Shown here piece by piece: positions 1 to 7,462 of a stretch of DNA of 40,603 nt. The stretch is from a bacterium. Its GTDB lineage: Bacteria; Bacteroidota; Bacteroidia; NS11-12g; UBA955. A program made the translations under genes and the position numbers. Where the stretch lies: positions 1-40,603 of the forward strand of contig JAQSCZ010000025.1 in assembly GCA_029945665.1 (NCBI GenBank), given 5' to 3'. Position 1 is the stretch's first letter, and each line of letters begins with the position of its first letter. Under the pieces are notes generated by a model. That model saw only the letters and a list, made by a program, of their open reading frames with translations, had not been told where the DNA came from and did no database searches.

Positions 1-47
1 CCGCTAGTAAGCCGTGGTACCAGCCATATGTGCAACCTTCGTAACAG

Positions 48-191
48 TCATATTACTTTATATAGAATTTTGCTGTTCCCATCATAATATTGGTATTCAT
101 TATTTCGACCTGTATCTGACAAGCTAGAAACATTGGGCAAGGACATACAACCAGTGATGCCGATAGCAAACAGAATAATGAACTTCTTCAT
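48..191 (-). CDS. Small putative lipoprotein (47 aa), unknown function
   Basis: Reading the minus strand from an ATG at 191 gives 47 residues ending in TGA. It begins MKKFIILFAIGITGC, a short lipoprotein signal peptide with lipobox ITGC and predicted lipidated Cys15. The mature part is only about 33 polar residues, rich in Ser, Asn and Tyr. I recognise no family. If real it would be anchored in the envelope. It lies downstream of the infB 3' relic on the same strand and about 335 bp from it. In a relative lacking the 527-13049 block it might therefore sit directly downstream of infB. No clear TAnnTTTG element was found just upstream. The signal peptide is the main support; a random small frame cannot be excluded. 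Confidence 0.45.
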   Translation of the reverse strand: MKKFIILFAIGITGCMSLPNVSSLSDTGRNNEYQYYDGNSKILYKVI

Positions 192-526
192 GAATTTTTA
201 TTTATATTTATAAGGGTTAGACAACTTTAAATTGCAATGGTTTAATGCTATGAGAAAATTAGGGGTAAAAATGCATATTGATAACCCGAACCTTAGAGTA
301 AATATAGCCTCGTCATGCGTTTTAATTTAAGGCTTATGTTTCATCCTTATATTATACTTTTGCCTTACTGAAATTATTTTTTAGCTCCTAATACTAATTT
401 CAACCCTAATTTAGTTCCAAATATTTTACTGGTAACTGCTGGTATAGTTTTCTCATAGCAAAATATAGCGTTAGCAGAATTGGACGATTGAATAAACATA
501 AGTGGTATAATATAAAAATATTTCTA
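192..526. other. Intergenic, no gene seen
   Basis: AT-rich stretch of 335 bp between the small lipoprotein and the infB relic. I found no convincing coding frame, RNA gene or terminator. A 13-bp inverted repeat pairs 246-258 with 448-460, but the arms are about 190 bp apart and I assign no function to it. Confidence 0.6.
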
Positions 527-897
527 TTACTCTAACTTTCTAGCGATACTAACTTCCTCAAAAGCTTCGAAATTATCATCTACTTGCATATCGCTGTAAT
601 TCTCTAATGAAATACCACATTCGAAACCTTTTAATACATCTTTAACATCGTCTTTAAAGCGTTATAAGGATTCTAATACACCTGTGTGAACAACTACACC
701 ATCGCGTATTACCCTTACTTTGCTACCACGGGTTATTTTACCATCGGTAACCATACAACCCGCAATGGCTTCAACTTTGGTAATTTTAAATACTTCGCGC
801 ACTTCTACGTTACCAATTATAGTTTCTTTAATCTCTGGACTCAACATACCTTCAATAGCCGATTTAATTTCATTTATGGCTTGATAAATAATAGAGT
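527..897 (-). pseudogene. infB: 3' fragment of infB (translation initiation factor IF-2), relic copy
   Basis: This 371-bp stretch aligns without gaps to 13050-13420, the last part of the intact infB, on the same strand. By hand I count 20 substitutions (about 95% identity). It corresponds to the C-terminal domain of IF-2 (about 123 residues) and keeps the terminal Ala-Arg-Lys-Leu-Glu-stop. It lacks the rest of the gene, and one in-frame nonsense change (Lys to TAA, near 664-666) breaks it, so it cannot make functional IF-2. Other residue changes are Asp to Asn, Gly to Glu, Gly to Val, Lys to Glu and Gly to Asp; most remaining differences are silent. Homology stops abruptly after ATAGAGT at 897. 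A shared CAATTTTTTA near 921-930 may be a more diverged continuation with a 7-nt deletion, but is too short to count. The terminator that follows the real infB is not conserved here. Confidence 0.93.
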
Positions 898-1043
898 TAT
901 TGGCATTGAAATGGTATGGATCAATTTTTTACTCCTTCTTTTTATAAGTTAGGTAGTTTATCTAAAATATCGCAGAGTATTTTTACATTCAAATAATGAA
1001 ATAAAATACAATGCACATTTGAATTTAATGGAACCTCCTTTTT

Positions 1044-2072
1044 CTATTTATTTTTCAAAACTACAAACTTCCAATATGTTTTGACAATTAAACCAAAAGA
1101 AACAGGCTTTAAACCTTCTTTCATATTTATTGCAGAAATATCAGCCAATCTTTTCCAGTGGTATAGTAAATCCTTGTAAGCTTTAAAAACAGTGAATGTA
1201 TTATCATAAATATGACCAGGTTCTGAACTTGCACCATTTAATTCCATTATTTTAATACAATCACCCTTTTGAAAATCCGCTAAGCTTTTTACTTTCAAAT
1301 CGAAGCGACCGTAATAAAAACCCTTAATTGGTAAACTTATTTTATTAAAAGTAGTATTCAAATCATCAGTTATTAAATGATTAAAATTAATAAAACGAGT
1401 CCCTCGGCAATGGTTGCCAATTGGCTCCAGTAAGACATTCTCGCTATCGGCAGGAACACGGTTAATGGCATCACCCATTGTTAATTTTAACCTTTCTATT
1501 TGAAATCTCGCCCTTGTAAAATTCTGCATTAATTGAAGAATACTTGACTTTCCATCTCCACGAACAGATAAAAATTCCTTAAGTGTAACAGAACTTACTT
1601 CGCCCCTTTCTGAATTTGGCAAACGACTAAAAAGTACACCAAATTCAAAATCGTAGTTAACAAACTCTTGAATAATATAGTTAAAACTAGCTCTGTTGTG
1701 GTATAGCCCTAACTCACTTTCACTGTTTATTTTACAGACATCGTTTCCTCTTTCGCCTACATCTGGCTTTGCAATTAGGGGGTAACTAATTTTATTATCT
1801 AACAGATTTGATTTTAGAATTGAGAAATCCGAATTACAAATTATATAAATACTACTTGGCAAAAATTCCTTGTCAATAAGTGATAAAATTTCCGACTTTT
1901 TTTCTCCAAAAAAACCACCTAAATCTATCCCTGGATTTGCGACACTAAAATAGGCAAATGACCTGTTTCTTATAGAAAGGAATACCCAATATGGCAGCAC
2001 AGGTAAATAAAAGAACCACCAAGGCCAATACTCATATTTAAATATTTTAAAGAAAAATAAGGGTGTTCTCAT
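1044..2072 (-). CDS. ATP-grasp superfamily protein (342 aa)
   Basis: Probable ATP-dependent carboxylate-amine (or thiol) ligase; the substrate is unknown. The stretch YPLIAKPDVGERGND (97-111, Lys102) resembles the nucleotide-binding lysine strand and flexible loop of ATP-grasp enzymes. IIQEFVNYDFEFGVLF (133-148) resembles the adenine-hinge region. YYGRFDLKVKS (253-263) and IKIMELNGASSEPGH (273-287, Glu278 and Asn280) resemble the Mg-binding end of the fold. The aromatic N-terminus (residues 5-35, WPWWFFYLPVLPYW) could contact the membrane but is not a clean signal peptide. It is the last gene of a five-gene operon, starting 3 nt after the stop of the NRDE-like gene. The family assignment rests on these motifs, not on full-length similarity; the role in the operon is unknown. 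Confidence 0.7.
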   Translation of the reverse strand: MRTPLFFFKIFKYEYWPWWFFYLPVLPYWVFLSIRNRSFAYFSVANPGIDLGGFFGEKKSEILSLIDKEFLPSSIYIICNSDFSILKSNLLDNKISYPLIAKPDVGERGNDVCKINSESELGLYHNRASFNYIIQEFVNYDFEFGVLFSRLPNSERGEVSSVTLKEFLSVRGDGKSSILQLMQNFTRARFQIERLKLTMGDAINRVPADSENVLLEPIGNHCRGTRFINFNHLITDDLNTTFNKISLPIKGFYYGRFDLKVKSLADFQKGDCIKIMELNGASSEPGHIYDNTFTVFKAYKDLLYHWKRLADISAINMKEGLKPVSFGLIVKTYWKFVVLKNK

Positions 2073-2075
2073 ACA

Positions 2076-2801
2076 TTAATTTCCAATGATTCTATTCGAA
2101 TAAAATTTTATATTGAGCAGGTCTTCATAAATCATTTCAGTTTCTATTTCAGTTTTTTTATTGATGGAACAAATACTCACTGTTTTTATTCCTGAACGGT
2201 TCATTACCATATCATTTTCGACATCACCTGAGCTACCAAAGTGATGAAACATTAAGATAGAATCTCTTGAGAAAATCTCATTTTTTTTAACCCAATTTAT
2301 AAACCCTCTTTCGCGCTGTTTAATGACATCTTCGGAATAAATTGCATTTGAAGACCAAATATGAGGGAGGGCTGGGTCGTGATTTAATAATTTTATATTT
2401 TTACCATCCCAAATAATTTCCAACAAACACAACTTTTTATTTTGTTGATGAACAATAATCAATGAGAAAGATTCGACAGTATTAAAATCATATTGTTTCA
2501 TAAAATCGTTATGATCTTTATAATTAAAAAAATCTAAAAGAGCCAACCCTCTGCTTCTCCGTTCAATCAATTTTGTTTTGGTCTTATCAAAAGCTCCGTT
2601 CAATAAACAAAGGTTAAATCCGTTGGACCCTGCCGCAATCCAGCTACCCCCGCCTTTAGGGTCTTTGGGACAATAAACGCTTACACCGTTTATTTTATAC
2701 TTATTAATTGGCACGGCAACCTCTTTTAACAAATCCACATCACGGTTACATGTCAAATTAAAACAATTTTGGTTCTGAGGGAAATAGGTTACTTTACCCA
2801 T
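2076..2801 (-). CDS. NRDE / TANGO2-like family protein (241 aa)
   Basis: Matches the NRDE (TANGO2, Ser-rich) family by pattern. An N-terminal Cys-Asn-Arg-Asp (18-21) stands where the family has NRDE. A glycine-rich GGGSWIAAGSNGF follows near 51-63, then CLLNGAF, then RRSRGLALLDFF near 82-93. These are the family's landmarks, in order. The catalytic-like N-terminal cysteine of family members is not at residue 2 here; Cys13 and Cys18 are the nearest. Biochemical function is unsettled in the family; eukaryotic TANGO2 has been linked to haem and lipid handling. Fourth gene of the operon, 5 nt after the DinB gene and 3 nt before the ATP-grasp gene. Probably cytoplasmic: no signal peptide is seen. 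Confidence 0.72.
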   Translation of the reverse strand: MGKVTYFPQNQNCFNLTCNRDVDLLKEVAVPINKYKINGVSVYCPKDPKGGGSWIAAGSNGFNLCLLNGAFDKTKTKLIERRSRGLALLDFFNYKDHNDFMKQYDFNTVESFSLIIVHQQNKKLCLLEIIWDGKNIKLLNHDPALPHIWSSNAIYSEDVIKQRERGFINWVKKNEIFSRDSILMFHHFGSSGDVENDMVMNRSGIKTVSICSINKKTEIETEMIYEDLLNIKFYSNRIIGN

Positions 2802-2806
2802 GCGTC

Positions 2807-3310
2807 TTAATTTAAAATTTTCTGAGATTCCATATACTGAATTGTGGACGCTGCATAACCAAAAGTTTTCGATAGGTTAATGTATTTTAATTCATAAGAA
2901 ATTGCAATACGGATAATAGCTAAATGGTGAACAGTATGTTCAATATTATAAGTTATTTCGCGATAAAGAGAGGATTCCATAAGAACCTCACTTTGTTCGA
3001 ATTTTGACTTCAAAAGCAAACGTTTATTAATACCCAATTGCTCTATTCGATCTATAATTTGGTCTATATAATCGGCAGCAAAGCGCGCGCTTTCTTCGAG
3101 TTTAAGATTCCTTTTCCTATCATCATAACAAACAGTCTCTTCAGTATTCGAAAAAAAGAGACATTCATAAAATTCCAATACATGCCTTACATGCCTGCCA
3201 ATGGTGCCATCTTCAAGGATACTCAAGGTCTTGGAATAGTCAGAGTCCTTCACCTGATTTAAAATTAATTTCAACTCTAACAATTGTTTTTTAGAGATTT
3301 CCTTAAGCAT
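2807..3310 (-). CDS. DinB/YfiT-family four-helix protein (167 aa)
   Basis: A helical protein with the DinB-like metal site: GRHVRHVLEF (38-47; His40, His43) in the first helices and NIEHTVHHLAIIRIA (122-136; His125, His128, His129) in the third. The family includes divalent-metal-dependent thiol transferases using bacillithiol, mycothiol or glutathione, and many uncharacterised members. Length is normal. It has no signal peptide. It starts 3 nt after the yceI-like gene and ends 5 nt before the NRDE-like gene, so it is translated from the same message. In Bacteroidota a thiol-dependent detoxification role is possible, but the sequence does not show a substrate. Confidence 0.8.
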   Translation of the reverse strand: MLKEISKKQLLELKLILNQVKDSDYSKTLSILEDGTIGRHVRHVLEFYECLFFSNTEETVCYDDRKRNLKLEESARFAADYIDQIIDRIEQLGINKRLLLKSKFEQSEVLMESSLYREITYNIEHTVHHLAIIRIAISYELKYINLSKTFGYAASTIQYMESQKILN

Positions 3311-3313
3311 AAA

Positions 3314-3865
3314 TTATTTTTTCACAACGTTTAATAGCAGTGTAAGCGTAACCTCATCTGAGAGAAACATGCTGCTTTCTCCTACACCAAAATCTAATCT
3401 ATTAATTTTAAAAGTACCCTTAAAAACACCATTGTTATCCTTTTGTACAAAACTAAACGGAACAACAATATTTTTGGTCTTTCCCTTGATGGAAAGATTA
3501 AAAAAACCTTTAAAAGTACCATTACTTTCAACACTGAATGATGTGCTTTGCATTTGAATTTTCGGGAACTTTTCGGAACTAAAATACTCATCTTTTTTAA
3601 GGTGCCCATCTCTCATGCCATTTCCTGTATTTATTGTCTTGGAATCTATCGTAGCTTCGATAGTATTACTAGTACTTTTTGTGCCATCAAAAACAACTTT
3701 TGCTGTTACTGCTCCAAATTTTCCATCCACATTAAACCCTGCATTCTTAATCTTAAAAGTTACCGAGGAAGAAACAGGTGTCCATTCCGCACTCTGTACC
3801 TCATTTTTAAAACTTGATAGTGTCAGTGAAATGGTAGCTAGGAGCGCGATAATAAATTTATTCAT
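3314..3865 (-). CDS. YceI-family periplasmic polyisoprenoid-binding protein (183 aa)
   Basis: Lipocalin-like YceI fold, expected to bind a long isoprenoid such as a quinone or polyprenyl lipid in the periplasm. An N-terminal signal peptide (MNKFIIALLATISLTLSS) is followed by the family start WTPVSSSVTFKIKNAGFNVDGKFG (about 28-51). Later family blocks are MRDGHLKKDEYFSSEKFPKI (about 83-102) and the final GVGESSMFLSDEVTLTLLL barrel strands. Length fits the family. It is the second gene of the operon, 17 nt after the beta-barrel gene, transcribed from the promoter at 4646-4653 with the palindromic operator. Its isoprenoid-binding role is notable because a UbiA prenyltransferase unit about 7 kb away has the same operator. 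Ligand identity is inferred only from the family. Confidence 0.9.
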   Translation of the reverse strand: MNKFIIALLATISLTLSSFKNEVQSAEWTPVSSSVTFKIKNAGFNVDGKFGAVTAKVVFDGTKSTSNTIEATIDSKTINTGNGMRDGHLKKDEYFSSEKFPKIQMQSTSFSVESNGTFKGFFNLSIKGKTKNIVVPFSFVQKDNNGVFKGTFKINRLDFGVGESSMFLSDEVTLTLLLNVVKK

Positions 3866-3882
3866 ATTTTTAATTCTTGATT

Positions 3883-4623
3883 TTATTTAAAAGGTGAAAA
3901 ACTAATTCCAATCATGCCCATTAAAGATTTGTTACGCCATCGGTCGTTTTCTAACCTTAATTTATTCTCAGTAGTGTATTCTGTGAATGCAAATGAGGCG
4001 CCCGCTTTAACAGCCCATCTGGTTTTAAACCAATATCTAAAATAGATTTCGGAGTTTAATGAACCTATGTCGTTATCACTAACAAGTAGTAAATTAAATG
4101 CAGTTGGCTTAGCTTTTTGCATGGTTCCATTGTCCTGCGATTGATAAGAGATGTATTGACCTGTTGTTTTTGCTCCAAACGAAAACCCCACGGCATCAAT
4201 ATTAAATCCAATATCATACTTATTCTTAATGGTGTACTGAAGATTAATACTGATATTCAAAAAATTATTCTGAGCTCTATTAACATAAAATGAATCAATG
4301 TTCTCGTTGTATATTTTTGAAAAAAGCACTTGAGGTCCCGTTTGTTTGGACGTCAGTTTTGCTGGTGCTGTTACATAATATAAATCCTTGCCTATTTGAG
4401 AACTAAAACGGATTCCATAACCAACTTTAAATTTAGCCTTTTTATTAACCGCATTAAAATGTGTCCATGACAAGGCTCCCAGCGATTGATTGCCGCTCGT
4501 AGCTAGCGCTATATCAAAATTGTTATTGAATTTATAACCCTTGGTTAAAGCTGTTGATTCTTGCGCAAAACCTTTGTTAATTATCAATAAAATGACGGTT
4601 GCTAATACTATATTTTTTTTCAT
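3883..4623 (-). CDS. Outer-membrane beta-barrel protein, unknown function (246 aa)
   Basis: Signal peptide MKKNIVLATVILLIINKGFAQ with cleavage probably after GFAQ. The remainder is alternating polar/aromatic strands (for example FNISINLQYTIKN-type stretches, FRYWFKTRWAVKAGASFAF) ending in IGISFSPFK, as in small outer-membrane porin-like barrels of Bacteroidota. I do not recognise a named family with confidence. It is the first gene of the five-gene operon with YceI, DinB, NRDE-like and ATP-grasp proteins. The predicted transcription start, about 6 nt past the -7 element at 4646-4653, leaves a leader of about 17 nt. Neighbours suggest an envelope role, perhaps partner of YceI in lipid or small-molecule traffic; this is inference. 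Confidence 0.75.
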   Translation of the reverse strand: MKKNIVLATVILLIINKGFAQESTALTKGYKFNNNFDIALATSGNQSLGALSWTHFNAVNKKAKFKVGYGIRFSSQIGKDLYYVTAPAKLTSKQTGPQVLFSKIYNENIDSFYVNRAQNNFLNISINLQYTIKNKYDIGFNIDAVGFSFGAKTTGQYISYQSQDNGTMQKAKPTAFNLLLVSDNDIGSLNSEIYFRYWFKTRWAVKAGASFAFTEYTTENKLRLENDRWRNKSLMGMIGISFSPFK

Positions 4624-4645
4624 AACTTTTACTGGTTATATGTTA

Positions 4646-4653
4646 CAAAGGTA
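4646..4653 (-). promoter_or_regulatory. Predicted -7 promoter element TACCTTTG for the YceI operon
   Basis: Minus-strand TACCTTTG fits the Bacteroidota consensus TAnnTTTG. The last G is at 4646 and the predicted start of transcription near 4640, 17 nt before the ATG at 4623. No TTG is present at the -33 position; instead a palindrome sits 21 bp upstream, as expected for an activator-dependent promoter. Confidence 0.75.
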
Positions 4654-4674
4654 TTTTACGGTTTACATTTTAAT

Positions 4675-4690
4675 TGTCGGCTGCCCGACA
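4675..4690. promoter_or_regulatory. Crp/Fnr-type operator, site 1 (TGTCGGCTGCCCGACA)
   Basis: Perfect 6-bp arms TGTCGG/CCGACA around CTGC, i.e. TGTCG-N6-CGACA. It is separated by 21 bp from the -7 element of the YceI operon, so its centre lies about 42 bp upstream of the predicted transcription start. The same motif and spacing recur at 6304-6319 and 11518-11533. The likely binder is the Crp/Fnr-family protein at 11542-12231. Confidence 0.8.
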
Positions 4691-4941
4691 TTTACAGACT
4701 ATTTTAATAATTGCAATTAATAATGAATACTTTTATTTCGCATTCAGGATATTGGTTTCCTTCTCTTCTCATTCTTTTGAATCAAAAGGCATTTTACACT
4801 TAGATTTAGTAAAGGTTAAAACGCATATTTAAATGATGGTTTAAAAGCAATATTGCCTATTCGAATCCAGAATGACTGACTTAATATTTAAATTACAAAA
4901 AAATTCCATTGGTAAAAATAGAAAAGCTAAGAAGCATGCCA
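4691..4941. other. Intergenic, no gene seen
   Basis: AT-rich spacer between the operator of the YceI operon and the 3' end of the BamA-like gene. It holds a 15-bp palindrome (CTTTTGA-A-TCAAAAG, 4774-4788) without a T-tract. I see no coding frame of interest and no clear terminator. Confidence 0.5.
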
Positions 4942-6057
4942 TTAAAATGCTTCTGCAAATATAAAGTACAGTCCTTGGGAGTCTTTTGTAACCCCATAAT
5001 CCAAGCGAATATTTGTGTTTTCCTTTTTATTAATTCGCAGTCTTAATCCAACACCAAAATTATGGTGAATCTCATTTTTCGAAAATTCCTTCACCTGTTT
5101 TGCTACCGAACCTAATCCTCCGAATGCAGCAATGCCAAACCATTTGTAAATAGGCATCCTTAATTCTTGTTGTAAAATAACCATGTTATTACCTCTAAAA
5201 CGTCCTTTATAATACCCTCTTAAAAATCTTGCACCACCTATTGTTGCCAACATTCTATATGGCACTTGACCATTATTCAAGTGTGCATATAAATTACCAT
5301 TCCAAATTACTTTTTCAAAAAGGACATTGTATTTACGAGCATCGAAAATGAAAGACTTAAAATTATAACCACTCCCAATTGATTTATCAAAATATTGAAA
5401 TGAGGTTTCAAAGTATCCCCCTTTCGCAGGATTTAATGGGTTATCTCTTTGATCATAAATTAAAATTGGACCAATACCTGAGGCAGAGTAGCCATTACCT
5501 CCAGGAATGAGCTCACAAAGCTGAGCCATTGGTTCTTTTAGTTTCATGTTAAGATTGTATAATTTTTCAAATTGATAAAAAATACCAGCATAAAAATATT
5601 TTTTTATCTGAATCAAGTTTTTGCTTCTAATTTTAAAAAGATCGAATGATATCATAATTTTGTCATGTTCTTTCGAATTGTTCGAAATGCCATAAAAATA
5701 TTCAGGATATCTTTGGTAATCCAGCCCTCCAGTGAAATAAAACTTATTGCGCTTTAACCAAATTTGATAATCGTTTTCAATAGAAAATTGCTTGTTAATG
5801 GTATAGGAAAAATAACTTTGGGCGTTCGATTTTTTACAGGCCACAGTCGCTTTACTCGCTTTAAAATAAGCGTAAACAAAGCCACCAAAACCAAAACGGG
5901 TTTCAGGTGCGTAAAAAGCAGCGGGCAAAACCCCGATTTTTGAAATAGATGTATCATTTTTCATTACGCGAGGTAGCGTATCATTTTGCGCTAGACAAGG
6001 CAGATGGCCTAAATAAATACTACAGAGAAAGTATCCTATGATTTTTAAATATTTCAT
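4942..6057 (-). CDS. BamA/TamA-family outer-membrane protein, barrel only (371 aa)
   Basis: Signal peptide MKYLKIIGYFLCSIYLGHLPCLAQ, then a 16-strand-type Omp85 (bacterial surface antigen) barrel. Typical signatures are GPILIYDQRDNPLNPAKGGYF (about 197-217), IGGARFLRGYYKGRFRGNN (about 273-291) and a C-terminal strand ending in Phe. At 371 residues it has no room for POTRA domains, so it is a short Omp85-like barrel rather than BamA itself. Such proteins are common and mostly uncharacterised in Bacteroidota. It is a single-gene unit. A possible minus-strand TAATTTTG at 6254-6261 would give a leader of about 190 nt, and the operator at 6304-6319 would lie about 63 bp upstream of that start. Membership in the regulon is therefore possible but less certain than for the other three units. 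Confidence 0.85.
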   Translation of the reverse strand: MKYLKIIGYFLCSIYLGHLPCLAQNDTLPRVMKNDTSISKIGVLPAAFYAPETRFGFGGFVYAYFKASKATVACKKSNAQSYFSYTINKQFSIENDYQIWLKRNKFYFTGGLDYQRYPEYFYGISNNSKEHDKIMISFDLFKIRSKNLIQIKKYFYAGIFYQFEKLYNLNMKLKEPMAQLCELIPGGNGYSASGIGPILIYDQRDNPLNPAKGGYFETSFQYFDKSIGSGYNFKSFIFDARKYNVLFEKVIWNGNLYAHLNNGQVPYRMLATIGGARFLRGYYKGRFRGNNMVILQQELRMPIYKWFGIAAFGGLGSVAKQVKEFSKNEIHHNFGVGLRLRINKKENTNIRLDYGVTKDSQGLYFIFAEAF

Positions 6058-6253
6058 TGTGCGGCTTGTGGTTGTAGTTTATTACAAGGTCAAAGATTTA
6101 AAATAAAATGGTCCATTTCTTCTATAGGTGCTGAGCTCGTTGTATTAAAACTGACACTGATTCAATTTAGCCACATAAAAACATAAATGTATTATAAGGC
6201 ATAAGCTGATTGTGATAATTTTAGTTGGATCTAATTTTAAACTAAAAACTTTT

Positions 6254-6261
6254 CAAAATTA
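6254..6261 (-). promoter_or_regulatory. Possible -7 element TAATTTTG for the BamA-like gene
   Basis: Fits TAnnTTTG on the minus strand. The shared operator centre (6311.5) is 57.5 bp from its last G, about -63 from the predicted start, near the class I position of Crp-type activators. The long 5' leader it implies lowers confidence. Confidence 0.35.
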
Positions 6262-6303
6262 AAGCTTAGTAAGACAAAGATAATTTTATAAAATTTTTCA
6301 AAA

Positions 6304-6319
6304 AGTCGGCTAGGCGACA
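6304..6319. promoter_or_regulatory. Crp/Fnr-type operator, site 2 (AGTCGGCTAGGCGACA)
   Basis: One end base differs from TGTCG-N6-CGACA; the arms GTCG/CGAC are perfect. It lies in the divergent region between the BamA-like gene and the Omp28-like gene. It is exactly 21 bp upstream of TAATTTTG at 6341-6348 on the plus strand, the same spacing as at sites 1 and 3. Confidence 0.75.
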
Positions 6320-6340
6320 ATTGCTAGAAAATAATTCTGC

Positions 6341-6348
6341 TAATTTTG
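6341..6348 (+). promoter_or_regulatory. Predicted -7 promoter element TAATTTTG for the Omp28-like gene
   Basis: Fits TAnnTTTG. A TTG at 6321-6323 lies 17 nt upstream and could serve as a -33 element. The predicted start of transcription is near 6354, leaving about 73 nt to the ATG at 6427. Confidence 0.7.
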
Positions 6349-6426
6349 TTTATTATTAACTCATTAATTGTTTTAATAAAGCATTTTAATTCCATTGTAA
6401 AAAATAAAAAAACATCCAACTTATTT

Positions 6427-7434
6427 ATGAAAAATCTATTTAATCTTTTCCTCACATGCCTTGTTTCAATTCAAGTATTACAGGCGCAAGTACCTAAAAA
6501 AATTGTTGTTGAGCATTTTACAAACACCAATTGCAGTGTATGTGCATCTAGAAACCCTGGATTTTACACCAATTTTAACAATCAAAACAATGTCATTCAT
6601 TTAGCAATCCATCCCAGTTCTCCGTATGCTTCTTGTGTTTTAAGTAAGCACAATGCTGCTGAGAATGATGGACGAACAAATTATTATGGCATTTATGGCG
6701 CTACGCCGCGGATAGTGATTCAAGGAGTTGTTGTTTCAAGTGGCTCAAATTATAGCTCTGCTACCATTTTTACCCCCTATTTAGATCAAACTTCACCTGC
6801 AAGCATTAAAATATATCAGACAAAATATGGCAAAGATTCTATTCATTCAAGAATTGTTGTAAAAACAGAAGCATCCCATACATTAACTAGTTTGCGTTTA
6901 TTTGTTGCATTAGTTGAGGACACCTTAAATTATACGGGTTCTAATGGTGAACCTAGCCATTTTGATGTGTTCCGTAAATCTTTAACAGGCACTTCTGGGG
7001 TAACTGTAACCTTACCCTCCAAAGTTGGCGATTCTTTGGTTTACAACTTCTCTTCTGCAGCCAATGGGGTGTGGAATTTTTCAAGAATATATACTTTGGC
7101 TATTTTGCAAGATGCAGCAACCAAATCTGTCATTCAAAGTGAAAACATAGCGACCAAAATTAATAAAGTAGCGACAAGTCTTCAAAACACATTACCAAAT
7201 GACTTATATTCCAATATCTACTTTTATGAGCACACAATATTTGTCGACATCGAAAAAATACATGAGCATTTGAACTTTGAAATTTATGATATTTCAGGGA
7301 GAAAAATATTGGAGAAAAATATTGAATCAAATCGCGAACAGTTGAATGTTGCCAGCATGTCACCAGGCGTTTATCTTTACCTTATAAAATCGGATAATGG
7401 ATTCATAAAAACTGGAAAAATTCTTATTAACTAG
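6427..7434 (+). CDS. Omp28-like secreted protein with T9SS sorting domain (335 aa)
   Basis: An upstream in-frame TTG at 6346 would add 27 residues, but it overlaps the predicted -7 element. The ATG at 6427 gives a proper signal peptide (MKNLFNLFLTCLVSIQVLQAQ), so I choose it. The mature N-terminus has a thioredoxin-like Omp28 motif: VVEHFTNTNCSVCASRNP with a CxxC pair, then YYGIYGATPRIVIQG around the usual cis-Pro. The last ~75 residues form a type A T9SS C-terminal domain (IYDISGRKILEKN, then SPGVYLYLIKSDNG, ending KTGKILIN). The product should therefore cross the outer membrane through the SprA channel encoded at 32574-39836 and be released or anchored at the surface. Monocistronic, with its own operator-controlled promoter. 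Redox or adhesive function is unproven. Confidence 0.85.
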   Translation: MKNLFNLFLTCLVSIQVLQAQVPKKIVVEHFTNTNCSVCASRNPGFYTNFNNQNNVIHLAIHPSSPYASCVLSKHNAAENDGRTNYYGIYGATPRIVIQGVVVSSGSNYSSATIFTPYLDQTSPASIKIYQTKYGKDSIHSRIVVKTEASHTLTSLRLFVALVEDTLNYTGSNGEPSHFDVFRKSLTGTSGVTVTLPSKVGDSLVYNFSSAANGVWNFSRIYTLAILQDAATKSVIQSENIATKINKVATSLQNTLPNDLYSNIYFYEHTIFVDIEKIHEHLNFEIYDISGRKILEKNIESNREQLNVASMSPGVYLYLIKSDNGFIKTGKILIN

Positions 7435-7462
7435 TCTTAGAGATTTCTTTTAATTAAATCTA

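Noticed and set aside
246-460. 13-bp inverted repeat TGCTATGAGAAAA / TTTTCTCATAGCA
   Set aside because: Arms are about 190 bp apart in AT-rich DNA with no element-like content between them; not enough to call a mobile-element end.
686-952. 88-codon plus-strand frame over the infB relic
   Set aside because: The same antisense frame exists over the intact infB (13209-13520); it is a by-product of infB coding constraint.
4774-4788. 15-bp palindrome CTTTTGA-A-TCAAAAG
   Set aside because: No T-tract for a terminator, not near a promoter element, and not repeated elsewhere.
6346-6426. 27-residue upstream extension of the Omp28-like protein from a TTG
   Set aside because: The TTG overlaps the predicted -7 element and the ATG at 6427 gives a clean signal peptide.
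7441-7461. Weak hairpin AGATTT / AAATCT between the convergent Omp28-like and FAD oxidoreductase genes
   Set aside because: Only a 6-bp A/T stem without a clear T run; not called a terminator.
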